Below are positions 57,785 through 64,000 of a stretch of 64,000 nt of DNA, piece after piece. The notes under the pieces were generated by a model. It was given only the letters and a program-made list of their open reading frames with translations. It was not told the origin of the DNA and did not search any database. The position numbers and the translations under genes were made by a program. Positions within the stretch are counted from its first letter, which is position 1. Each line of letters starts with the position of its first letter. This DNA is from Saccharopolyspora gregorii (GTDB taxonomy: Bacteria; Actinomycetota; Actinomycetes; Mycobacteriales; Pseudonocardiaceae): the NCBI RefSeq assembly GCF_024734405.1, contig NZ_CP059556.1, positions 3,534,001 to 3,598,000 of the forward strand. The letters are read 5' to 3'.

Positions 57785-58660
57785 ATGCAGACCATCCGCC
57801 ACGACCGCACCGACGGCGTCCTCGTCGTCACGCTGGACCGCCCGGACCAGCTCAACGCCTTCACCGTCACCATGGCCGACGAGCTGGAGGAGACCTTCGT
57901 CCGGGCCGCCGCCGACGACTCGGTGCGCGCGGTCGTCGTCACCGGTGCCGGGCGCGCCTTCTGCGCCGGCATGGACCTCAGCGCGGAGGGCAACGTGTTC
58001 GGCCTGGACGAGTCGAAGCGGCCGACGCTCACCGACCTGGCCGACCTGTCCGATCCGGAGCTGGCACGCATCCGCGACACCGGCGGCCGCGTCACCCTCG
58101 CCGTGCACGACTGCACCAAGCCCGTCATCGCCGCCATCAACGGCGCCGCCGTGGGCATCGGGGCGACGATGACGCTGGCGATGGACGCGCGCCTGATGTC
58201 GAGCAGGGCGCGCTTCGGCCTCGTGTTCGGGCGGCTCGGCATCGTGCCGGAGGCCGCGTCCTCCTGGTTCCTGCCGCGCATCGTCGGACTGCCCCGGGCA
58301 CTGGACCTGGTGTACCGGGCGGACATCCTCGACGCCGCGGCCACCGCGGAAGCCGGGCTCGCGAACGCCGTGCACGAGCCCGACGCGCTGCTCGACGAGG
58401 CGCTGCGGCTCGCCGACGCCTGGACCAGGGACCGCTCGCCCGTCGCGACCGCGCTGACCCGCCAGCTGATGCGCCGCGGCAGCGCCCTCGCGCACCCGCG
58501 CGACGCGCACCGGCTCGACTCGCTCGCGATGTTCTACACCAGCATCGGCGACGGCGCCGAAGGCGTCGCCGCCTTCCGGGAGAAGCGCGCGCCCGAATTC
58601 CGCGGCAAGGCCTCCGACCTGCCCGCCTTCCACGCCGAATGGCTCGACGAGCAGCGGTGA
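57785..58660 (+). CDS. Enoyl-CoA hydratase/isomerase (crotonase) family protein
   Basis: The 291-aa protein has the crotonase fold: 'RPDQLNAFTVTMADEL', 'VVVTGAGRAFCAGMDLS' (oxyanion hole) and 'KPVIAAINGAAVGIGATMTLAMD' region, shown by N-G-x-x-V-G-I-G. 'FGRLGIVPEAASSWFLPRIVG' carries the Glu of hydratases. An insert of about 30 residues follows the oxyanion strand. AGGAGG lies 9 bases before the ATG. It converges on the paa operon, so a role in ring-CoA or fatty-acid beta-oxidation is possible, but it is not part of that transcript. Confidence 0.85.
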   Translation: MQTIRHDRTDGVLVVTLDRPDQLNAFTVTMADELEETFVRAAADDSVRAVVVTGAGRAFCAGMDLSAEGNVFGLDESKRPTLTDLADLSDPELARIRDTGGRVTLAVHDCTKPVIAAINGAAVGIGATMTLAMDARLMSSRARFGLVFGRLGIVPEAASSWFLPRIVGLPRALDLVYRADILDAAATAEAGLANAVHEPDALLDEALRLADAWTRDRSPVATALTRQLMRRGSALAHPRDAHRLDSLAMFYTSIGDGAEGVAAFREKRAPEFRGKASDLPAFHAEWLDEQR

Positions 58661-58775
58661 TCGCCGACGTCAGCGGTGCCGGGCGAGGCCGCGTTCGTCG
58701 TGGGTAGCGGCGGGCCGGGAGCGGTCCAGCGCGCGGCCGAGGACGTCGTCCCCCTTCGCGCGGCGGGAGCCCTCG

Positions 58776-59858
58776 TCACGCGTCGTAGTCCACGGTGACC
58801 TCGTCGGAGCAGGGCAGGCTCTGGCAGGTGAGCACGAAGCCCGCGTCCACTTCGGACCGCTCCAGGGCGAAGTTGCGGCGCATGTCGACCTCGCCGCGGG
58901 TGACCAACGCGCGGCAGGTCCCGCACACCCCGCCCTTGCAGGCGAACGGCAGGTCGGGCCGGGAGCGCTGCGCACCGTCCAAGATGGACGCATCGCGGGG
59001 CAGCGAGGTCGTGGTGCTCCGGCCGTCGAGCACGACGGTGACCTCGCTGGCCGCGCCGCCCACCGCCGCGTCCGGATGCCGCACCGGTGCGGGCGGGGCG
59101 TCGTCGACGAAGAACAGCTCCAGGTGGATGCGGTCCTCGGCGACCCCGGCGCCGGCCAGGTGGTCGCGGGCAGCGGTGACCAGCTCGAACGGCCCGCACA
59201 GCCACCAGTGGTCCACCGCGTCGAGCTCGCCGAGCAGCGGGCCGAGCGCGGCGAGCTTCTCCGGGTCGAGCCTGCCGGTGAACAGTTCGGCCTCGCGCGG
59301 CTCCCGGGACAGCACGTGGATCAGCTCCAGCCGCGCCGGGTGGCGGTCCTTCAGGTCGGCGATGTCGTCGGCGAACATCACCGTGTCGGCCCGCCGGTTG
59401 CCGTACAGCAGCGTCACCGAGGCGTCGGGATCCCGCAGCACCGTCGCCGCGATCGACAGCACCGGCGTGATCCCGGATCCCGCGGCGATGAGCACGTGCC
59501 TGCCGGGCACGTCCGGTTCCGGAGTGAAGTTCCCGGTGGGCGTGCCGACCTCGACCTCGTCGCCGGGGCGCAGGTCGCGCACGAGCCAGGTGGAGAACAA
59601 CCCGTCGGGGACCTCCCGCACTCCGATCCGCGGTGCGGTCCCTTCCGGGGAGCAGATCGAGTAGGAGCGCCGTTCCTCGCGCCCGTCGACGGTGCGCCGC
59701 AGCGTCAGCGACTGCCCGGCGCGGAACGAGTACGCCCCGGCGAGCTCGTCGGGCACCGCGAAGGTCACCGCCACGGCGTCGTCGCACAGCCGGGAGACGT
59801 CGGCGACGCGCAGCACGTGGAACTCACCGCGCAGCCGGGACGCAACGGGGGTGCTCAC
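58776..59858 (-). CDS. paaE: Phenylacetyl-CoA epoxidase reductase subunit PaaE
   Basis: The 360-aa protein has an FAD domain ('RSYSICS', R-x-Y-S), an NAD domain ('VLIAAGSGITPVLSI', 'HWWLCGPFELV') and a C-terminal plant-type [2Fe-2S] ferredoxin with 'CKGGVCGTCRALV' and a distant 'LTCQ'. It passes electrons from NADPH to the PaaA diiron site. AAGGAG precedes the GTG. It is the last gene of paaZABCDE and starts one base after the paaD stop. Confidence 0.95.
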   Translation of the reverse strand: MSTPVASRLRGEFHVLRVADVSRLCDDAVAVTFAVPDELAGAYSFRAGQSLTLRRTVDGREERRSYSICSPEGTAPRIGVREVPDGLFSTWLVRDLRPGDEVEVGTPTGNFTPEPDVPGRHVLIAAGSGITPVLSIAATVLRDPDASVTLLYGNRRADTVMFADDIADLKDRHPARLELIHVLSREPREAELFTGRLDPEKLAALGPLLGELDAVDHWWLCGPFELVTAARDHLAGAGVAEDRIHLELFFVDDAPPAPVRHPDAAVGGAASEVTVVLDGRSTTTSLPRDASILDGAQRSRPDLPFACKGGVCGTCRALVTRGEVDMRRNFALERSEVDAGFVLTCQSLPCSDEVTVDYDA

Positions 59859-59859
59859 G

Positions 59860-60363
59860 TCAGATCTCCTTCACGTGCTCGAACGGTTCGGCGCAGGAGC
59901 GGCAGCGGCGCAGCGCCTTGCACGCGGTCGCGGCGAACCGGGACACCTCGACGGTGTCGGGGGAACCGCACCGCGGACAGGACACCCGCCGCACGGCCGG
60001 GCCGAGGGTCAGCGGGATCGGCCCGGCCGCCGGCCGCGGCCCGGTGCCGGGCGGGGCGATGCCCGCTTCGGCGAGCTTGCGGCGCCCGTCCGCGCTGATC
60101 CAGTCGCTGCTCCAGGCCGGGGTGAGCGCGGTGCGGATCTCCACGTCGTCGTACCCGGCGCCGCGCAGCGCGTGCTCCAGGTCGTCGCGCATGGTGTCCA
60201 TCGCCGGGCAGCCCGAGTAGGTGGGCGTGATCGTGACGACGACCCGGCCGCCGGACTCCGACACCTCGCGCAGCACGCCGAGGTCGGCGAGGGTGAGCAT
60301 CGGCAGCTCCGGGTCCACCACCGCCGCGGCGACGGTGCGCGCGTCCTGCCGCAGGCCGGTCAC
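59860..60363 (-). CDS. paaD: Phenylacetate-degradation protein PaaD (Fe-S assembly, MIP18-like)
   Basis: The 167-aa protein has a DUF59/MIP18 domain ('VVDPELPMLTLADLGVLREV', 'ITPTYSGCPAMDTM' with the conserved Cys) and a C-terminal zinc-ribbon: 'CPRCGSPDTVEV' and 'RCRSCAEPFEH'. PaaD helps mature or assemble the PaaABCE epoxidase. The GTG overlaps the paaC stop (GTGA). Confidence 0.93.
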   Translation of the reverse strand: MTGLRQDARTVAAAVVDPELPMLTLADLGVLREVSESGGRVVVTITPTYSGCPAMDTMRDDLEHALRGAGYDDVEIRTALTPAWSSDWISADGRRKLAEAGIAPPGTGPRPAAGPIPLTLGPAVRRVSCPRCGSPDTVEVSRFAATACKALRRCRSCAEPFEHVKEI

Positions 60364-61241
60364 CACGTCGACCCCGGCATCGCCCGGGCCACGCTCTGCA
60401 GCTCGGCCAGCAGGAATCCCATCGCTTCGGTGTGCACGCCGTCGCGGCCCGTCCGGTTCGAGACCCCGGCGATCGGTGCCGCGTCCGGCTCGGCCAGCGT
60501 CGCGGCGGCGAACACCTGCGCCAGCACCGCGTCGAACTCGGCGCGCAGCCCGGCCGGGTCGACGCCGACGCCGTCCGCCGCGAGCGCCTCCTCCACGGGA
60601 TGGGTGGTGAACAGCTCGGCCACGTACGGCCACACCGCCGCGAGCCCAGCGGTGACGCGCTGGTGGGAGTGGTCGGTGCCGTCGCCGAGGCGCACCACCC
60701 ACTGCGCGGCGTAGTCGCGGTGGTAGGTGACCTCCTTGACGCCCTTGTCGGCGATGGCGGCCAGCACCGGGTCGCGGGAGCCGGTGAGCCGCTGCAGCAG
60801 CGCGAGCCGCCAGGTGGCGAACACCAGCAGCCGGGCGACCAGTTCGCCGAAGTCGCCGCGTTCCAGCTCGACGAGCCGGACGTTGCGGAACTCGTGCTCG
60901 GCGCGGGAGAACGCGTAGTCGTCCTCGCCCCGCCCCCGGCCCTCCGCCTTCCCGGCGCGGGCGAGCAGCAGCCGCGCCTGGCCCAGCAGGTCGAGGCCGA
61001 TGTTCGCGATCGCCACCTCGTCCTCCAGCTCGGGCGCCCGGGTGCACCACTCCTGCAACCGGTGCGAGAGGACCAGCGCGTCGTCGCCGAGCATCAGGCA
61101 GTACGCGGCGAGCACGGCGCCGTCCACACCGCCCGGGAGGGTGGTGTCCACTCCGGACAGCGGGTCCTCGAAGCCGGTGCCGAACGCCCAGCGGGCGTCG
61201 CCCTCCTCGGTGAGGGCTTCGTAGGCGTTGTCGAAGGACAT
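60360..61241 (-). CDS. paaC: Phenylacetyl-CoA epoxidase structural subunit PaaC
   Basis: The 293-aa all-helical ferritin-like protein has 'LGDDALVLSHRLQEWC', 'DEVAIANIGLDLLGQARLLL' and 'EFRNVRLVELERGDF', conserved in PaaC. It is the catalytically inactive partner of PaaA in the ring 1,2-epoxidase. The order paaA-paaB-paaC with 7-base or overlapping junctions is the usual one. Length and start are as in the family. Confidence 0.95.
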   Translation of the reverse strand: MSFDNAYEALTEEGDARWAFGTGFEDPLSGVDTTLPGGVDGAVLAAYCLMLGDDALVLSHRLQEWCTRAPELEDEVAIANIGLDLLGQARLLLARAGKAEGRGRGEDDYAFSRAEHEFRNVRLVELERGDFGELVARLLVFATWRLALLQRLTGSRDPVLAAIADKGVKEVTYHRDYAAQWVVRLGDGTDHSHQRVTAGLAAVWPYVAELFTTHPVEEALAADGVGVDPAGLRAEFDAVLAQVFAAATLAEPDAAPIAGVSNRTGRDGVHTEAMGFLLAELQSVARAMPGSTW

Positions 61242-61248
61242 CGGTGCC

Positions 61249-61557
61249 TCACATGTGCGGGACGGACTCGGGGATGTCGTAGAACGTCGGGTGCCGGTAC
61301 ACCTTGTCCCCGCTGGGCGCGAAGAACGGGTCCTTCTCGTCGGGCGAGGAGGCGGCGATGGCCGAGGCGCGCACCACCCAGATCGACACGCCCTCGTTGC
61401 GGCGCGTGTAGAGGTCGCGGGCGTGGTGCAGCGCCATCTGGTCGTCGGCGGCGTGCAGCGAGCCGACGTGCACGTGGTTCAGGCCGCGCTTGCCGCGGAC
61501 GAACACCTCGTACAGCGGCCAGTCGTGCCGGGCACCGGCGGGGTTCGAGTCGCTCAT
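61249..61557 (-). CDS. paaB: Phenylacetyl-CoA epoxidase subunit PaaB
   Basis: The 102-aa protein has '[27 protein letters not shown]', abbreviated here to the signature E-V-F-V-R and H-V-H-V-G-S-L-H-A, plus 'NARDLYTRR'-like '[19 protein letters not shown]'. PaaB bridges PaaAC dimers in the epoxidase complex. It overlaps paaA by 4 bases (ATGA). Confidence 0.95.
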   Translation of the reverse strand: MSDSNPAGARHDWPLYEVFVRGKRGLNHVHVGSLHAADDQMALHHARDLYTRRNEGVSIWVVRASAIAASSPDEKDPFFAPSGDKVYRHPTFYDIPESVPHM

Positions 61558-62501
61558 GCCGTCGCCTCCTGGTTCTTCGCCGCGTGCGCGGCCGCGGCCT
61601 CGCGGACCCAGGCGCCTTCGTCGTGGGCGCGGCGCCTGCGGGCGATGCGCTGCGCGTTGCACGGGCCGTTGCCCTGCAGCACGTTCTTGAACTCGGCCCA
61701 GTCGACGGCGCCGAAGTCGTAGTGCCCGCGGTCGGCGTTCCACGCCAGGTCCGGGTCCGGGAAGGTGACGCCGAGGGCTTCGGCCTGCGGCACGGACATG
61801 TCGACGAAGCGCTGCCGCAGCTCGTCGTTGGTGTGCCGCTTGACCTTCCACGCCATCGACTGGGCGGTGTTCGGCGAGTCGGCGTCCGGCGGGCCGAACA
61901 TCATCAGCGACGGCCACCACCAGCGGTCGACGGCCTCCTGCACCATCTCCCGCTGCTGCCCGGTGCCCCGCATCATCGTCATGAGCAGCTCGTAGCCCTG
62001 GCGCTGGTGGAAGGACTCCTCCTTGCAGATCCGCACCATCGCCCGCGCGTAGGGGCCGTAGGAACTCCGGCACAGCGGCACCTGGTTGCAGATCGCGGCG
62101 CCGTCGACGAGCCAGCCGATCACCCCGACGTCGGCGAACGTCAGCGTCGGGTAGTTGAAGATCGACGAGTACTTCTGGCGGCCGGAGATGAGCTTCTCGG
62201 TCAGGTCCGCCCGGTCCACGCCGAGGGTTTCCGCCGCGGAGTACAGGTACAGCCCGTGCCCGGCCTCGTCCTGCACCTTCGCCAGCAGGATCGCCTTGCG
62301 CCGCAACGAGGGCGCCCGCGTGATCCAGTTCCCCTCGGGCTGCATGCCGATGATCTCGGAGTGCGCGTGCTGGGCGATCTGGCGGACCATCGTCTTGCGG
62401 TAGCCCTCGGGCGCCCAGTCGCGCGGTTCGATCCGCTGATCGCGTTCGATGGTCCGCTCGAAGTGGGATTCGAGTTCGGTCTCGGGGAGCGTGGCGGTCA
62501 T
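61554..62501 (-). CDS. paaA: Phenylacetyl-CoA epoxidase catalytic subunit PaaA
   Basis: The 315-aa ferritin-like protein carries the diiron ligands in '[17 protein letters not shown]' (E-x-x-H) and '[16 protein letters not shown]' (E-x-x-H). Upstream helices include '[17 protein letters not shown]'. PaaA inserts oxygen into phenylacetyl-CoA to give the 1,2-epoxide. The ATG overlaps the paaZ stop (ATGA) with AGGAGG upstream. Confidence 0.96.
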   Translation of the reverse strand: MTATLPETELESHFERTIERDQRIEPRDWAPEGYRKTMVRQIAQHAHSEIIGMQPEGNWITRAPSLRRKAILLAKVQDEAGHGLYLYSAAETLGVDRADLTEKLISGRQKYSSIFNYPTLTFADVGVIGWLVDGAAICNQVPLCRSSYGPYARAMVRICKEESFHQRQGYELLMTMMRGTGQQREMVQEAVDRWWWPSLMMFGPPDADSPNTAQSMAWKVKRHTNDELRQRFVDMSVPQAEALGVTFPDPDLAWNADRGHYDFGAVDWAEFKNVLQGNGPCNAQRIARRRRAHDEGAWVREAAAAHAAKNQEATA

Positions 62502-64000
62502 CGGTCCTCCTTCGCGACGAGGGTCAGCACGTCGTACTTCGCGACGGACTCGCCGTTCTGGTTGGTGACGTCGGCGTCCCACCGGACCTCGCCGTAGTCC
62601 TGGTCGACGCGCGGGATGATCTGCTTGGCCGTCAACGTCACGGTCAGCTCGTCGTCCGCCTGGACCGGCGTCAGGAAGCGCAGGTTCTCCAGCCCGTAGT
62701 TCGCCAGGACCGGGCCGGGTTCCGGCGAGACGAACAGGCCCGCGGCGAACGAGACCACCAGGTAGCCGTGCGCGACGATCCCGCCGAACAGCGGGTTGGC
62801 CGCGGCCGCTTCCGGGTCGGTGTGGGCGTAGAAGGTGTCGCCGGTGAACTCGGCGAAGTGGTCGATGTCGGCGCGGGTGACGGCGCGCGGCCCGGCGACG
62901 ACGGTGTCGCCGATCTCCAGCTGCGCCAACGACTTCCGGAAGGGGTGCACCTCGGCCTCGCGCCGCGGGGCGCCTGGGACCCAGCGCCCGGTGATCCCGC
63001 TGAGCGCGGCGGGCGAGCCCTGCACGGCGGTGCGCTGCATGTGGTGCAGCACGCCGCGGATGCCGCCCAGCTCCTCGCCGCCGCCCGCGCGGCCCGGGCC
63101 GCCGTGCACGAGCTGCGGCATCGGCGAGCCGTGCCCGGTGGATTCCTCCGCGTCCGCGGCGTCGAGCACCAGCAGGCGACCGTGGAACGGTGCGACGCCG
63201 AGCACGACCTCGCGCACGAAGCCCGGGTCGGCGGAGACGACGGAACCCACGAGGCTGCCGCCGCCGCGGGCCGCCAGCTCGACGACCTGCGCGGCGGAGG
63301 TGTAGGGCAGCAGCGTCGAGACCGGCCCGAACGCCTCGACCTCGTGCGGCTCGGGCCGTTCCGGGTCGGCGCGCAGCAGCACCGGCGAGAGGAACGCGCC
63401 GCGTTCGGCGTCCGCGCCGACGACGTCGACGTGCTCGGGGTCGCCGAACACCACCGAGCCGGCGGCCAGCAGCGCCTTCAGCGAGCGGCGGACCTCCTCG
63501 CGCTGCTCCAGGCTCGCCAGCGCCCCCATCCGGACGCCGTCGGCGTCAGGGGCGCCGACGGTGACCTTCGCGAGCCGTTCGGAGGCCGCCGCGGCGACGT
63601 CGTCGATCAGCTCGGCAGGCACGAACGCGCGGCGGATCGCGGTACACTTCTGCCCGGCCTTGACCGTCATCTCGGTGGTGAGCTGCTTGACGAACAGGTC
63701 GAACTCCGCGGTGCCCGGGACCGCGTCGGGGCCGAGGATCGAGCAGTTCAGCGAGTCGGCTTCGGCGTTGAACCGCACCGAGTTCCGCACGATCGCCGGG
63801 TGGGCGCGCAGCTGCTGCGCCGTCGCGGCCGAGCCGGTGAACGACACCAGGTCCTGCGCGGTCACGTGGTCCAGCAGGTCTCCGGCGCTGCCCGCGACGA
63901 ACTGCAGCGAACCCTCCGGCAGGATGCCCGATTCGACGATCAGCTCGACCAGCCGCGCCGTCAGGTACGCCGTCTGGCTGGCGGGCTTGACCAGGCTCGG
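62498..64000 (-). CDS. paaZ: Oxepin-CoA hydrolase / semialdehyde dehydrogenase PaaZ, 5' end outside window
   Basis: About 500 C-terminal residues are visible and the frame is open to the right edge. The ALDH part ends the visible N-terminus: '[13 protein letters not shown]' (cofactor loop), '[14 protein letters not shown]' (catalytic Cys) and '[12 protein letters not shown]' (E-x-F-G-P). The C-terminal MaoC-type hydratase has '[18 protein letters not shown]' and '[19 protein letters not shown]' (Asp/His pair). PaaZ opens the oxepin-CoA ring and oxidises the semialdehyde. It is the upstream gene of the paaABCDE set here; a promoter and any PaaR regulator lie outside the window. Confidence 0.95.
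   Translation of the reverse strand, partial: PSLVKPASQTAYLTARLVELIVESGILPEGSLQFVAGSAGDLLDHVTAQDLVSFTGSAATAQQLRAHPAIVRNSVRFNAEADSLNCSILGPDAVPGTAEFDLFVKQLTTEMTVKAGQKCTAIRRAFVPAELIDDVAAAASERLAKVTVGAPDADGVRMGALASLEQREEVRRSLKALLAAGSVVFGDPEHVDVVGADAERGAFLSPVLLRADPERPEPHEVEAFGPVSTLLPYTSAAQVVELAARGGGSLVGSVVSADPGFVREVVLGVAPFHGRLLVLDAADAEESTGHGSPMPQLVHGGPGRAGGGEELGGIRGVLHHMQRTAVQGSPAALSGITGRWVPGAPRREAEVHPFRKSLAQLEIGDTVVAGPRAVTRADIDHFAEFTGDTFYAHTDPEAAAANPLFGGIVAHGYLVVSFAAGLFVSPEPGPVLANYGLENLRFLTPVQADDELTVTLTAKQIIPRVDQDYGEVRWDADVTNQNGESVAKYDVLTLVAKEDR

Overview
The window is 64 kb of very GC-rich, densely packed DNA. Gene content and style (PPOX/F420-type flavoprotein, MHS and AAHS transporters, paired LacI/TetR/GntR regulators, many GTG starts, frequent 4-bp stop/start overlaps, apparent leaderless starts) point to an actinomycete. 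A Pseudonocardiales genus such as Saccharopolyspora is my inference; no rRNA or tRNA is present to confirm it. I see no prophage, insertion sequence, CRISPR array, rRNA or tRNA. Most of the window is catabolic: about eight substrate-specific modules, each with its own regulator and transporter.

Layout. 1-4202: end of a methyltransferase, a CaiB-type CoA-transferase, a frameshifted acyl-CoA synthetase and an AhpD-like protein, all overlapping on the + strand. 4461-8096: a GH114-like lipoprotein, an MFS protein and two tiny genes. 8098-12672: an ether-lipid/glycerol module (lipid kinase, AgpS-like oxidase, TetR, GlpD). 12736-23784: a carbohydrate-acid regulon of unknown substrate built from two Gfo/Idh dehydrogenases, a DUF6807/PmoA-like protein, an MHS transporter, a LacI repressor, a DUF993 protein and a TIM-barrel isomerase. 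It is tied together by five related LacI-type palindromes; an amidase and a class V aminotransferase lie between. 23997-25367: an orphan gene of unknown function with atypical base use. 25369-30715: a second LacI-controlled sugar operon (FGGY kinase, LacD-like aldolase, sugar porter, P-loop kinase).

30969-35293: a secreted cutinase/PET-hydrolase homologue, a PPOX flavoprotein, and an MBL-like/SDR pair facing a TetR across a perfect 24-bp palindrome. 35567-41844: a complete L-rhamnose operon (transporter, mutarotase, isomerase, fused aldolase/lactaldehyde dehydrogenase, kinase). 41831-50424: an aromatic meta-cleavage operon for gallate- or protocatechuate-type substrates (tautomerase, hydratase, aldolase, PDC lactonase, two transporters, GntR). 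Its only dioxygenase is a VOC-fold (type I) enzyme rather than the LigAB type. 50678-56221: a sugar porter, a SorC regulator and a polyol dehydrogenase plus polyol transporter. 56414-58660: an MFS exporter and a crotonase. 58776-64000: paaZABCDE for aerobic phenylacetate degradation, with paaZ running off the right edge.

The most unusual items are the VOC dioxygenase with a translated pentapeptide repeat in the gallate-type operon, the PET-hydrolase homologue with a Leu beside the catalytic His and a LacI-like operator, the orphan 456-aa protein with a degenerate nuclease-like core, three 53-nt hairpins at about 75-bp spacing, and the two multi-site operator sets.
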